Source of the DNA: Bacteroidales bacterium
Lineage (GTDB): Bacteria; Bacteroidota; Bacteroidia; Bacteroidales; F082
Direction of reading: 5' to 3'
Assembly: GCA_023229135.1 (NCBI GenBank)
Contig: JALNZT010000011.1
Coordinates: 45,201-109,200, forward strand
Length of the DNA: 64,000 bases
In this document: positions 9,789 through 18,824 of the stretch, in pieces
Numbering within the stretch: position 1 is the first letter of the stretch
Layout: each line of letters starts with the position of its first letter
Position numbers and translations under genes: made by a program
Notes under the pieces: generated by a model
Told to the model about the DNA's origin: nothing
What the model saw: only the letters and a program-made list of their open reading frames with translations
Database searches by the model: none

Positions 9789-9819
9789 CAAAATTAGCAG
9801 TTTTTAGTTAATCTAACAA
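9789..9819 (-). promoter_or_regulatory. ahcY promoter (-33 TTG, -7 TAATTTTG)
   Basis: On the minus strand, TTG at 9819-9817, a 20-nt spacer and TAATTTTG at 9796-9789 match the Bacteroidota consensus TTTG-N19..21-TAnnTTTG except for one -33 base. Confidence 0.7.
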
Positions 9820-9941
9820 TTTAGCACGCCGCTTTGTTGTACAAATGCCTTTAATAAATTTCTTATTCACTCCTATCTTTTTGATTTTCTGATTTTTATA
9901 TCACTTTATCAAAGTCTCTAATTTAGATTCTTTCCAAATAA

Positions 9942-9973
9942 TTGCATCCAAGCCGAAAAATGAGTTATTTTTG
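9942..9973 (+). promoter_or_regulatory. promoter of the SAM riboswitch-metH-metF transcript
   Basis: TTG at 9942-9944, a 21-nt spacer and TATTTTTG at 9966-9973. Initiation about 6 nt downstream would put the whole aptamer (from about 10017) in the leader. Confidence 0.65.
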
Positions 9974-10016
9974 CGGCACGTATTTCAAAACTACCCTCCT
10001 CAATTTGGGTTTTTTG

Positions 10017-10124
10017 ATTTATCAAGAAGAGTGGAGAGACTAGGCTCAGCGAAACTCTAGCAACCTTCCCCGCGTAGGGAGTGGTGCTAATACCTAAACC
10101 GGCTGAAATCAGCAAGGTGATAAT
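10017..10124 (+). ncRNA. SAM-I (S-box) riboswitch
   Basis: Leader element with the S-box core. The P1 arms TTATCA (10019-10024) and TGATAA (10118-10123) enclose AAGAAGAGTGGAGAGACTAG, a GCTC...GAAACTC hairpin, the conserved AGCAACCT and, after a GC-rich P3 hairpin, GTGGTGCTAATACC. These match the conserved joining regions that form the SAM pocket. It lies about 100 nt upstream of metH, as expected for SAM-repressed methionine synthesis. I see no U-tract terminator between the aptamer and the ATG, so control is more likely at translation initiation. A possible 6-bp pairing between GCAGCA (10147-10152) and TGCTGC (10204-10209), just before the start codon, is a weak candidate for the expression platform. 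Confidence 0.9.
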
Positions 10125-10224
10125 AAATTAAATGCTTTAAACCCATGCAGCAAGCTGTAATTTCAAAACAAATGTTACTTCTGAACACTTTCGGAAGGCT
10201 TCATGCTGCCCAAATTAATGTACT

Positions 10225-13200
10225 ATGCAAACAAAATTAGACCAACTTAAAAACCTCATAAGCAATAAGATACTTGTTCTAGATGGCGCTATGGGCACCA
10301 TGATTCAGGAACACAAACTCGTGGAGAAAGATTTTGCCGGCACGCGATTTGCCAGCCACAGCCATCCGCTTGGCGGAAATAACGACCTGCTTTCGCTTAC
10401 AAAGCCGGAGCTGATTTATCAGATCCATCGCGCGTACTTAGAAGCCGGAGCCGACATCATCGAAACCAATACTTTTAACGCCAACCGTATTTCGCAAGCC
10501 GATTACGGACTGGAAATCGCCGTTTGGGACATGAATTTCGCGTCGGCACAACTTGCCCGAAAAGCTGCCGATGAGTTTACGACCATAAATCCCGACAAAC
10601 CGCGCTTTGTAGCCGGTGCTTTAGGACCTACCAACAAAACCGCTTCCATGTCGCCGGATGTTAACGACCCCGGATTTCGTGCTGTGAGCTTTGACCAACT
10701 GGCCGAAGCTTATCTGGAACAGGCCGAAGCCCTGATGGCTGGCGGCGCTGATGTGCTTTTAGTTGAAACCATTTTTGATACACTCAACGCCAAAGCAGCA
10801 CTTTTCGCGATTGAGCAATTACAGGAAAAGCTAAACCGGAAAATCGGCGTGATGGTTTCCGGAACGATCACCGATGCCAGCGGACGCACCCTTTCCGGCC
10901 AAACCGTGGAAGCTTTTATGCAATCCGTAAAGCATGTCGATCTGCTTAGCATCGGCCTGAACTGCGCCCTGGGAGCAGTAGAAATGCGTCCTTATATTGC
11001 GGAAATGGCTCGAAAAGCCGATGTGCCGGTGAGTGCCTATCCCAATGCCGGACTGCCAAATCAATTTGGCGAATACGACGAAAGTCCGGAAATTATGGCT
11101 GGTCATCTGCACGACTTTGTGCATCACGGCTTCGTTAATATAATAGGTGGCTGCTGTGGCACTACTCCCGATCATATTCGCGCCTTTTCAAGAATCGCTG
11201 AAAAGGCTAAAACAAGGCTGATTCCTGAGAAGCAGACAGAAACGGTTTTCAGCGGATTGGAAATCCTGAAAGTGAGCCGCGAAAAGAATTTCGTAAACAT
11301 TGGCGAACGCACCAATGTAAGCGGTTCCAAGCGGTTTGCACGGCTTATCCGTGATAAAAAATACGAGAAAGCGCTCAGCATTGCCCTGGAACAAGTGGAA
11401 GGTGGTGCGCAAATCCTGGATGTAAATATGGACGACGGCCTGCTGGATGCCAAAACAGAAATGGTGAAATTTCTGAACCTTGTGATGGTTGATCCTGATA
11501 TTGCCCGCCTGCCGATAATGATTGACTCATCACGCTGGGAAGTGCTCGAAGCCGGACTCAAATGCGTGCAGGGAAAAACTATCGTCAATTCCATCAGCCT
11601 CAAAGAAGGTGAGGCAGTGTTTAAAGAGCAGGCCAAAAAAATCAAACAATATGGCGCAGCAGCTGTGGTGATGGCTTTTGACGAAGAAGGCCAGGCCGCC
11701 AACTTCGACAGAAAAATAAGTATTTGTCAGCGCGCCTACCGCATACTGACCGAGGAAGTTGGTTTCGCAGCCTCCAATATTATCTTCGACCCGAATATTT
11801 TGGCCATCGGTACCGGTATTGAAGAGCACAACAACTACGCGGTGGATTTTATGAATGCCACACGCTGGATCAAAGAAAACCTGCCGTATGCCAAGGTAAG
11901 CGGCGGCGTGAGCAATCTGTCTTTTGCTTTTCGCGGAAACGATATCGTACGCGAAGCCATTCATGCAGTTTTTCTATATCACGCCATAAAAGCCGGTATG
12001 GACATGGGCATTGTAAACCCAGGAATGTTGCAGATTTACGATGAGATAGATTCTGACTTACTGAAACTTACCGAAGACCTGGTGCTCAACCGCCGCAAAG
12101 ATGCCACCGAACGCTTGCTGGTTTTTGCTGACCAAATTCAAAATACAGAAGCCAAAGCCGAAAAGATTGACGCCTGGCGCGAACTGTCATTGCACGAACG
12201 CATTAAACACGCTATGGTTAAAGGCATTGTAGAACATATTGAAGCAGATACCTTAGCCATCAGACCCGATTTCCGCAGAGCACTTGATGTAATTGAAGGG
12301 CCGCTGATGGACGGCATGGGAATAGTTGGCGAGCTTTTTGGCAGCGGGAAAATGTTCCTTCCACAGGTAGTGAAAAGTGCCCGCGTGATGAAAAAAGCCG
12401 TTGCCGTGTTGCTTCCCTTTATCGAGGCTGAAAAAGAACTCGGGAGCTCCAGCTCAGCAGGAAAAATACTGCTGGCCACCGTGAAAGGCGATGTACACGA
12501 CATTGGAAAAAATATCGTGGGCGTGGTGCTGGGCTGCAACAACTACGAAGTGATTGATCTGGGCGTGATGGTGCCCTGCGAAAAAATCCTGCAAACAGCT
12601 ATCAAAGAGAAGGTTGACATCATCGGCCTGAGCGGATTGATTACACCTTCGCTGGAAGAAATGGTGCATATAGCCAGCGAGATGGAACGTCAAAACATCA
12701 AAATTCCGTTGCTGATTGGCGGAGCAACGACTTCGGAAATTCATACCGCAGTAAAAATTGCGCCGGCCTACAGTCAGCCAGTTGTGCATGTGCGTGATGC
12801 CTCCAAAGTAACACAGGTGATTGGAAGCTTGCTGGCAGAAACCGAAAAATATGACATCTATTTTGCCGGCATTTGCGACCGTTATGAAATGTTGCGCAAC
12901 AAATACAAACGTTCGCAGACGAAAGAAGTGTTTATAAGCCTCAATGAAGCCCGCGAAAACCGCTTTAAAGGAGATTTTTCGCCTGAAAAAATTTATCACC
13001 CAAAACAAACTGGGCTGCGTGTTTTTGAAAATGTTGACCTAAATGAGCTTTTGCCCTTCATCGACTGGACTTTCTTCTTCCATTCGTGGCGCCTCAATGG
13101 CAAGTATCCACAGATTTTTGAAGATCCCATAAAAGGCGCAGAGGCCAAAAAATTGTACGACGACGCCCTGGAAATGCTGGAACATATCAAAAACAATAAG

Positions 13201-13908
13201 TTGCTAACTGCCAAAGCTGTGGTGGGACTTTATCCGGCCAATTCAGTAGGCGATAGCGTTGAAGTATATCATCCTGATAAGCCTGGCGAGGTATTGGCAC
13301 GTTTTGAGTTTTTACGCAATCAGCAACAAAAGGAAAAAGATTTCCCTAACCTCTGCCTCAGCGATTTTATTGCGCCAAAAGAAAGCGGTATCACAGATTA
13401 TTTGGGCGGTTTTGTCGTTACAGCAGGCCACGGCACCACCGAGATGGTGAAATTTTATGAAGATCAGCTCGACGATTATAACGCCATCATGGCCAAAGTG
13501 ATGGCCGACAGGCTTGCTGAAGCACTCGCAGAATATATACACCTGAAGGTGCGAAAAGAAATATGGGGGTATAAGCCTGACGAAAACATCACACTCGCCG
13601 AAATGCTCAAAGAAAACTATCAAGGCATAAGACCTGCACCCGGCTACCCGGCCTGTCCCGAACATTCCGAGAAAAGAGTGCTTTTCGATCTGCTTCAAGC
13701 TGAGCAACATACCGGTGTACAGCTCACCGAAAACTTCGCCATGTACCCGGGAGCAGCCGTTAGCGGGTACTTTTTTGCCCATCCCGATTCACAGTATTTT
13801 AACGTGGGCAAGATCAGTAAAGACCAAATTACTGATTACAGCCGGCGCAAAAACATCGCTGCTGAAGAAACCGAACGACTGCTTAACTCAAACCTCAACT
13901 ACAAATAA
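10225..13908 (+). CDS. metH: cobalamin-dependent methionine synthase
   Basis: Transfers a methyl group from 5-methyltetrahydrofolate to homocysteine through enzyme-bound cobalamin. The 1227-residue protein has all four modules. The homocysteine-binding barrel has zinc ligands in GLNCALG (near 247) and [10 protein letters not shown] (near 310). The pterin-binding barrel starts around 355 with [14 protein letters not shown]. The cobalamin cap and Rossmann domain carry the lower-ligand motif [14 protein letters not shown] near residue 755 and [13 protein letters not shown]. The C-terminal AdoMet reactivation domain has [15 protein letters not shown]. The full length means it can be reductively reactivated with SAM, so the cell must obtain B12. 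It is the first gene of a SAM-I-riboswitch operon with metF, 6 bp downstream. Confidence 0.98.
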   Translation: MQTKLDQLKNLISNKILVLDGAMGTMIQEHKLVEKDFAGTRFASHSHPLGGNNDLLSLTKPELIYQIHRAYLEAGADIIETNTFNANRISQADYGLEIAVWDMNFASAQLARKAADEFTTINPDKPRFVAGALGPTNKTASMSPDVNDPGFRAVSFDQLAEAYLEQAEALMAGGADVLLVETIFDTLNAKAALFAIEQLQEKLNRKIGVMVSGTITDASGRTLSGQTVEAFMQSVKHVDLLSIGLNCALGAVEMRPYIAEMARKADVPVSAYPNAGLPNQFGEYDESPEIMAGHLHDFVHHGFVNIIGGCCGTTPDHIRAFSRIAEKAKTRLIPEKQTETVFSGLEILKVSREKNFVNIGERTNVSGSKRFARLIRDKKYEKALSIALEQVEGGAQILDVNMDDGLLDAKTEMVKFLNLVMVDPDIARLPIMIDSSRWEVLEAGLKCVQGKTIVNSISLKEGEAVFKEQAKKIKQYGAAAVVMAFDEEGQAANFDRKISICQRAYRILTEEVGFAASNIIFDPNILAIGTGIEEHNNYAVDFMNATRWIKENLPYAKVSGGVSNLSFAFRGNDIVREAIHAVFLYHAIKAGMDMGIVNPGMLQIYDEIDSDLLKLTEDLVLNRRKDATERLLVFADQIQNTEAKAEKIDAWRELSLHERIKHAMVKGIVEHIEADTLAIRPDFRRALDVIEGPLMDGMGIVGELFGSGKMFLPQVVKSARVMKKAVAVLLPFIEAEKELGSSSSAGKILLATVKGDVHDIGKNIVGVVLGCNNYEVIDLGVMVPCEKILQTAIKEKVDIIGLSGLITPSLEEMVHIASEMERQNIKIPLLIGGATTSEIHTAVKIAPAYSQPVVHVRDASKVTQVIGSLLAETEKYDIYFAGICDRYEMLRNKYKRSQTKEVFISLNEARENRFKGDFSPEKIYHPKQTGLRVFENVDLNELLPFIDWTFFFHSWRLNGKYPQIFEDPIKGAEAKKLYDDALEMLEHIKNNKLLTAKAVVGLYPANSVGDSVEVYHPDKPGEVLARFEFLRNQQQKEKDFPNLCLSDFIAPKESGITDYLGGFVVTAGHGTTEMVKFYEDQLDDYNAIMAKVMADRLAEALAEYIHLKVRKEIWGYKPDENITLAEMLKENYQGIRPAPGYPACPEHSEKRVLFDLLQAEQHTGVQLTENFAMYPGAAVSGYFFAHPDSQYFNVGKISKDQITDYSRRKNIAAEETERLLNSNLNYK

Positions 13909-13914
13909 ACTGAC

Positions 13915-14880
13915 ATGCAAGAATTCAAATCGGTAACCGAAAAGCTTTCCACAGCCACAAAAACGCTTTTCTCTTTCGAGATACTTCCACCGCTCAAAGG
14001 CCAGCATTTTGAGCATATCCAGCAGGCGGTGGAACCACTGATGACTTTTGATCCGGCTTTTGTAAACGTAACCTATCACCAGGAAGAGTTTGAGTATAAA
14101 CCACTGCCAAACGGTCTTCTGAAAAAGAAAACCGTTCGCAAACGTCCCGGTACTGTAGGTATTGCGGCGGCGCTGATGTATCGCTACCACGCCAATGTGG
14201 TGCCACATATCATCTGCGGAGGCTTCACCCGCGAGGAAACCGAAAACGCGCTTATCGACCTGCATTTTTTAGGCGTAAAAAACCTGCTGGCCATTCGTGG
14301 CGACGCCCAGGCCTCGATGAAATATTTTCAGGCCGAACCCGAAGGACACAGCAACGCCATCGACCTGGTGAAACAAATTAACGCCCTGAATCAAGGCCAA
14401 TACCTGGATGAAGAATTGCTAAACAGCACGCCCACCGACTTCTGCATTGGTGTGGCCGGCTATCCCGAAAAACATGCCGAATCGCCCAACCTGCAAAGCG
14501 ACCTGCAACACCTGAAAGAAAAAGTAGCTGCCGGTGCCGGATATATCGTAACACAGATGTTTTACGACAACCAGAAGTATTTTGATTTCGTGAAACGTTG
14601 TCGTGCTGCAGGAATCGCAGTGCCGATAATCCCGGGTCTGAAGCCGATTTCGGTGCTTTCGCATTTACAAATACTGCCACAGTCGTTTCATATCGACCTA
14701 CCAGAAGCTTTGGTCAAAGACTTAAAAAAATGTGCCGACAATAAAGCCGTGCGCCAACTTGGCGTGGAATGGGCCATTGCACAGTCTAAAGAATTAATCG
14801 CTCAAAACGTTCCCGTTATACATTATTATACGATGGGTCGTTCAGACAATGTTTTGAAAATTGCACAGGCGGTGTTTTAA
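13915..14880 (+). CDS. metF: methylenetetrahydrofolate reductase
   Basis: Flavoenzyme that reduces 5,10-methylene-THF to 5-methyl-THF, the methyl donor used by the MetH encoded directly upstream (6 bp gap, hence same SAM-riboswitch control). The 321-residue barrel shows FSFEILPPLKG near the N-terminus (catalytic Glu in FE), HIICGGFTREE, NLLAIRGDA, FCIGVAGYPEKHAESPN, the FAD-site GYIVTQMFYDN and IPIIPGLKPI. The length is typical of the bacterial single-domain enzyme. Confidence 0.97.
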   Translation: MQEFKSVTEKLSTATKTLFSFEILPPLKGQHFEHIQQAVEPLMTFDPAFVNVTYHQEEFEYKPLPNGLLKKKTVRKRPGTVGIAAALMYRYHANVVPHIICGGFTREETENALIDLHFLGVKNLLAIRGDAQASMKYFQAEPEGHSNAIDLVKQINALNQGQYLDEELLNSTPTDFCIGVAGYPEKHAESPNLQSDLQHLKEKVAAGAGYIVTQMFYDNQKYFDFVKRCRAAGIAVPIIPGLKPISVLSHLQILPQSFHIDLPEALVKDLKKCADNKAVRQLGVEWAIAQSKELIAQNVPVIHYYTMGRSDNVLKIAQAVF

Positions 14881-15016
14881 TTCATTAATTAACCTGCACG
14901 GCTATAGCAAGTTGGGTGTATTTTGTTTATTTTTTAGTCGCGTTTCAAAAGCTTTGCTTATTTTCGTTGTTTAAAGCAGCGCTCAAAACTATTGTTAAAC
15001 TTAAATCCGGCAAAGC

Positions 15017-15745
15017 ATGTCAGTTTTATCCCATTTTAAAACAAACCAGAAAAAGCTCGCTGTGCTTGTTGATCCCGACAAACCAACTGATAGCGAAATT
15101 ATTACTTTGGCCAAAAAAGCTGAAACAGCTGGCGTAGATCTCTTTTTCGTTGGCGGCAGTTTGCTCACCAACGACAACCTCGATAGCTGCATCAAGCTAC
15201 TCAAAACACATTCATCTATTCCGGTAGTTTTATTCCCGGGTAACTCCTTGCAGCTCAGCAAAAAAGCCGATGCTTTTTTATTTCTCTCACTCATCTCAGG
15301 TCGCAATCCCGAAATGCTTATTGGCCGTCACGTGATTTCGGCACCCTATTTAAAACTGAGCGGACTGGAGATTATTTCAACAGGATATATGCTCGTTGAC
15401 AGCGGCAAACCCACCACGGTAAGTTATATGAGCAACAGCTTCCCAATTCCGGCAGATAAAAATGATGTAGCGCTTTGCACGGCCATGGCTGGAGAAATGC
15501 TCGGCATGAAACTTATCTTTATGGATGCCGGATCGGGTGCCAACAACCCCATTCCCGAAGCCATGATTGCCGTTGTAAAAGGCAGTATCGATATTCCGCT
15601 GATTATTGGCGGAGGCCTCAAAACACCCGAATTAGCCGGCCGTGCAGCCAAAGCCGGTGCTGATATTGTGGTGATTGGCAACATTCTTGAAAAGCAACCC
15701 GAAATGTTGGAGGCTTTTGTTCAGGCGGTACATCAGCTAAATTAA
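15017..15745 (+). CDS. geranylgeranylglyceryl phosphate synthase family protein
   Basis: TIM-barrel prenyltransferase of 242 residues that joins a polyprenyl diphosphate to sn-glycerol-1-phosphate. Diagnostic motifs are LAVLVDPDKP at the N-terminus (Asp/metal region), VGGSLLT, PVVLFPGNSLQLS, ISTGYMLVDSGKPTTVSY, MDAGSGANNPIP and the phosphate-binding PLIIGGGLKTPE. The archaeal enzyme makes membrane lipids. Bacteroidota carry the group II version, active in vitro, whose physiological product is uncertain. The mevalonate operon in this window (32609-36901) would supply isoprenoid precursors, although the genes are not linked. I see no convincing promoter in the 136-bp gap upstream. Confidence 0.93.
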   Translation: MSVLSHFKTNQKKLAVLVDPDKPTDSEIITLAKKAETAGVDLFFVGGSLLTNDNLDSCIKLLKTHSSIPVVLFPGNSLQLSKKADAFLFLSLISGRNPEMLIGRHVISAPYLKLSGLEIISTGYMLVDSGKPTTVSYMSNSFPIPADKNDVALCTAMAGEMLGMKLIFMDAGSGANNPIPEAMIAVVKGSIDIPLIIGGGLKTPELAGRAAKAGADIVVIGNILEKQPEMLEAFVQAVHQLN

Positions 15746-15828
15746 AAATCAAATCAAAGACAGATTTTCTTACACTAATTCATAAGCAGATTTTTCGCTA
15801 ATTTCGGCTTTTTTAAAATCTGTGAATT

Positions 15829-17964
15829 ATGAGATACTTGTCACTTGCCAGCGCACTACTTTTTAGCCTGTTTTTTAATGTCTTAACAGCTCAAAACAAA
15901 CAATTAACACCTGAAGATGCCGCTTGGCTCAACCGCGATTTGTTTCCCAAGAGCATCCAACAACTGCAATGGCGGGGCAATTCCGATACTTACACTTTTG
16001 TTGATGACAACAGCCTGATTTTAAAACAAACCAAAAATGACCAAACCGACACCTTATTAACTATGGACGGTTTGAACACTTTGCTCGTCAAAGCCGGCGC
16101 CGATAGCACAAAACGATTGCCAAACTTCAACTGGCTGGAAGATCAAACAGCCTGGTTTTTTTATAAATCAACACTTTATCACCTAAATTTTGAGACAAAT
16201 ACGCTCAAAAAAATCACAGAATTACCAGAAAAAGCGAAAAACCAAGATGTGCATACGCCTTCGCTGAATGTTGCTTATACCATTGATAATAACCTCTTTA
16301 TCGCCCAAGGCGAAAAGCATATACAGCTCACCGATGAGCCCGAAGGCGTTGTTTCAGGGCAATCCGTTCACCGCAATGAATTTGGTATTTCAAAAGGCAC
16401 TTTTTGGTCGGAAAAAGGCGATAAACTGGCTTTTTACCAAATGGACGAGCGCATGGTAAGCAATTATCCTATCGTTGACACTGAGGCGCGTATTGCCACA
16501 CTAAAAAACGAGCGCTATCCAATGGCCGGCATGAAAAGCCATGAAGTGATTCTGAAAGTTTATGACCTCCATGCAGAAAGCACGATAAGCCTGAAAACCG
16601 GCGAACCTGTAGAACAGTTTTTGACAACAGTTAGCTGGAATCCATCAGGAAAAACCCTTTATACCGGCATTTTAAACCGTGGACAAAATCACCTGAAATT
16701 TAATGCCTACAACACTTCAACAGGCGATTTCGAGCAAACACTTTTCGAAGAAACCGACGAGCAATACGTTGAACCACAGTTTCCTGCTTATTTTGTTCCG
16801 GGTAGTGAAAGTGAATTTTTATGGCTAAGCGAACGGGATGGTTTTTGGCATATCTACCTATACAATACCGACGGAAAAATGTTAAAACAACTTACCAAAG
16901 GCGAATGGGTTGTAACAGACTTTTTGGGATTTGATGCCGGTGGAAAAAATATTTTTTATCAATCAACAGCAGTTAGCCCACTGGAACGCCACATTTATAA
17001 AACCAACCTAAAATCAGGGAAAACAGAAAAAATTACCACAGAAACCGGCGTCCATAATCTATCTTTCGCCAAAAGCGGCAACTACTTTATTGACAGCTAC
17101 AGCAGTTTATCCACGACAAAAAACATATTATTACTCGATAAAAAAGGAAAGACACACAAAATACTTTTAGAAGCCGAAAACACCTTAAAAGACTATAATT
17201 TAGGCCATACGCAACTACTCACATTGCAGGCCAATGACGGCACGCCCTTGTATGCCCGCATGATTACGCCACCCGATTTGGACAGCACCAAAAAATACCC
17301 TGTGATTGTATATGTTTATGGTGGCCCACATGCGCAATTGGTAACCAATAGTTGGCTTGGTGCCGGCAACTTTTACCTCAATTATTTGGCACAACAGGGT
17401 TATGTGGTTTTCACACTTGATAACAGGGGATCAGCAAACAGAGGCGCAGAGTTTGAGCAAATCATTCACCGCCAGGCGGGAACAATGGAAAGAGCCGATC
17501 AGTTAAAAGGCATAGAATTCCTGCAAACACTACCTTTTGTTGATAGCAACCGTATTGGCGTTGACGGCTGGAGCTATGGCGGATTTATGTCGATCGGCCT
17601 TAAACTCCATCATCCCGAAATTTTTAAAGTAGCCACAGCCGGCGGTCCGGTTACCGACTGGAAATATTACGAAATCATGTATGGTGAGCGTTATATGGAC
17701 ACGCCCGAAGAAAATCCGGAAGGTTATGAAATGGCCAGTTTGATCAACAAAACTGACAAATTGGAGGGCAAGCTACTAATCATTCACGGCACCAGCGATC
17801 CCGTTGTAGTCTGGCAACACAGTCTCTCCTTTTTGAAATCAGCTGTTGATAATGGTGTTTTGTTAGATTATTTTGTGTATCCCGGCCACGAACACAATGT
17901 ACGAGGAGGCGACAGGGCTCACCTGATTAAAAAAATCAGTCAATATTTCAAAGAAAACTTATAA
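15829..17964 (+). CDS. S9 family dipeptidyl-peptidase IV-like serine peptidase
   Basis: Secreted or periplasmic prolyl-oligopeptidase-fold peptidase that removes dipeptides from peptide N-termini. The 711-residue protein has a signal peptide (MRYLSLASALLFSLFFNVLTAQ), a DPP4-type eight-bladed propeller at about residues 70-440 and an alpha/beta-hydrolase domain at about 470-711. The catalytic triad is visible: Ser near 583 in GWSYGG, Asp near 656 in GTSDPVV and His near 688 in GHEHNVRG. The substrate-N-terminus binding Glu pair is likely in MDERMV and its surroundings. It is probably used in peptide nutrition. It stands alone: no peptide transporter is adjacent. Confidence 0.92.
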   Translation: MRYLSLASALLFSLFFNVLTAQNKQLTPEDAAWLNRDLFPKSIQQLQWRGNSDTYTFVDDNSLILKQTKNDQTDTLLTMDGLNTLLVKAGADSTKRLPNFNWLEDQTAWFFYKSTLYHLNFETNTLKKITELPEKAKNQDVHTPSLNVAYTIDNNLFIAQGEKHIQLTDEPEGVVSGQSVHRNEFGISKGTFWSEKGDKLAFYQMDERMVSNYPIVDTEARIATLKNERYPMAGMKSHEVILKVYDLHAESTISLKTGEPVEQFLTTVSWNPSGKTLYTGILNRGQNHLKFNAYNTSTGDFEQTLFEETDEQYVEPQFPAYFVPGSESEFLWLSERDGFWHIYLYNTDGKMLKQLTKGEWVVTDFLGFDAGGKNIFYQSTAVSPLERHIYKTNLKSGKTEKITTETGVHNLSFAKSGNYFIDSYSSLSTTKNILLLDKKGKTHKILLEAENTLKDYNLGHTQLLTLQANDGTPLYARMITPPDLDSTKKYPVIVYVYGGPHAQLVTNSWLGAGNFYLNYLAQQGYVVFTLDNRGSANRGAEFEQIIHRQAGTMERADQLKGIEFLQTLPFVDSNRIGVDGWSYGGFMSIGLKLHHPEIFKVATAGGPVTDWKYYEIMYGERYMDTPEENPEGYEMASLINKTDKLEGKLLIIHGTSDPVVVWQHSLSFLKSAVDNGVLLDYFVYPGHEHNVRGGDRAHLIKKISQYFKENL

Positions 17965-18063
17965 CCACACGCGGATTAATGTCCGTAATTTGGAATAAAC
18001 TCCACTAAAGAGAAATCAAAGCGGTTCTTTAAAAATCATAACTAATTGTTAATGTTGTATTTA

Positions 18064-18071
18064 TACCTTTG
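18064..18071 (+). promoter_or_regulatory. -7 element for the single-domain response regulator
   Basis: TACCTTTG is a full match to TAnnTTTG, 27 bp upstream of the ATG at 18098. A TTG at 18046-18048 has a 15-nt spacer, shorter than usual. Confidence 0.5.
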
Positions 18072-18097
18072 GCATATAAACTGATGCTTGGTACGAA

Positions 18098-18508
18098 ATG
18101 CAAGAACCCATGAATACACAATCAATTAAAGATACTCACAACGCTCCTTTGCCAATCAAAAGGATATTGATTGTTGACGACCTCAAAGTAAATTTTCTTC
18201 TTATCAAAGCCCTACTCCAAAAGTCGGGGTTTGAAACAGTTTGGGCTGAAAGTGGCTATAGTGCGATTGAGCTGATAGCATCAGGATATTTTTTTGATGC
18301 GGTAATCATGGACTACAATATGCCCGAAATTGATGGTTTGCAAGCCACTCTTGTCATCAAAAAAATTCAGCCCAACATGGTCGTTATTTCACACAGCACT
18401 TTTACTGATACCTCCTCATTTGACCGCAGCAACGCTCCTTTTGACGACTACCTTCCAAAGCCCATCAAGTCGCAAAATCTAAAAGAAATACTTCAGAAGT
18501 ATTGTTAA
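18098..18508 (+). CDS. single-domain response regulator (CheY-like)
   Basis: Stand-alone receiver protein of 136 residues with no output domain. It shows KRILIVDDLKVN (acidic pocket), the phospho-acceptor Asp72 in AVIMDYNMPEIDG, a conserved Ser/Thr near VVISHS and the lysine in LPKPIKS. Like CheY or Spo0F it would act by protein contact or as a phosphorelay intermediate. The TPR-PAS hybrid kinase 316 bp downstream is a plausible partner by position, but it already has its own receiver and its own promoter. An internal ATG at 18110 is an alternative start. Confidence 0.9.
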   Translation: MQEPMNTQSIKDTHNAPLPIKRILIVDDLKVNFLLIKALLQKSGFETVWAESGYSAIELIASGYFFDAVIMDYNMPEIDGLQATLVIKKIQPNMVVISHSTFTDTSSFDRSNAPFDDYLPKPIKSQNLKEILQKYC

Positions 18509-18774
18509 GTATTGAATAAACTGGCACATTTTAGTCTTTCGAATTGCGGCACGGCCATTACAATTCAAGCCAACTCACTCACCTAAAGGGTGTCGCAAGA
18601 AAATAAAAACACTGAATATCGGCAGGCCTAACTGGTAACAAGCCAGCTCAATGCATCACCTTTTGCTCATTTTTAAAACCGCTTGATGACACCTCCCTCA
18701 ATCGGGCTGAAAGCGCCAAAAGCTCTCAATAATTTAGATCAAAAATTAGGTGTGAAACTTCTTAATAATTCTTG
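18509..18774. other. intergenic region without a recognisable gene
   Basis: About 270 bp between the single-domain regulator and the hybrid kinase promoter. I see no open frame, strong hairpin or repeat here. Confidence 0.6.
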
Positions 18775-18782
18775 TACATTTG
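18775..18782 (+). promoter_or_regulatory. -7 element for the hybrid histidine kinase
   Basis: TACATTTG, a full TAnnTTTG match, 42 bp upstream of the ATG at 18825. It overlaps the more upstream in-frame TTG at 18780, which therefore cannot be the start. Confidence 0.6.
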
Positions 18783-18824
18783 TGGTTTATTCTTTCAAAT
18801 AAGGGAATCGTCAGCCATTCTTCT

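Noticed and set aside
9918..10115. 65-residue frame on the minus strand opposite the metH leader
   Set aside because: It is antisense to the SAM riboswitch and its promoter and has no protein features.
18780..18824. Upstream TTG start of the hybrid kinase (similar cases at 32576, 51510 and 58292)
   Set aside because: Each lies in or directly beside a TAnnTTTG promoter element, while a downstream ATG gives a normal N-terminus.
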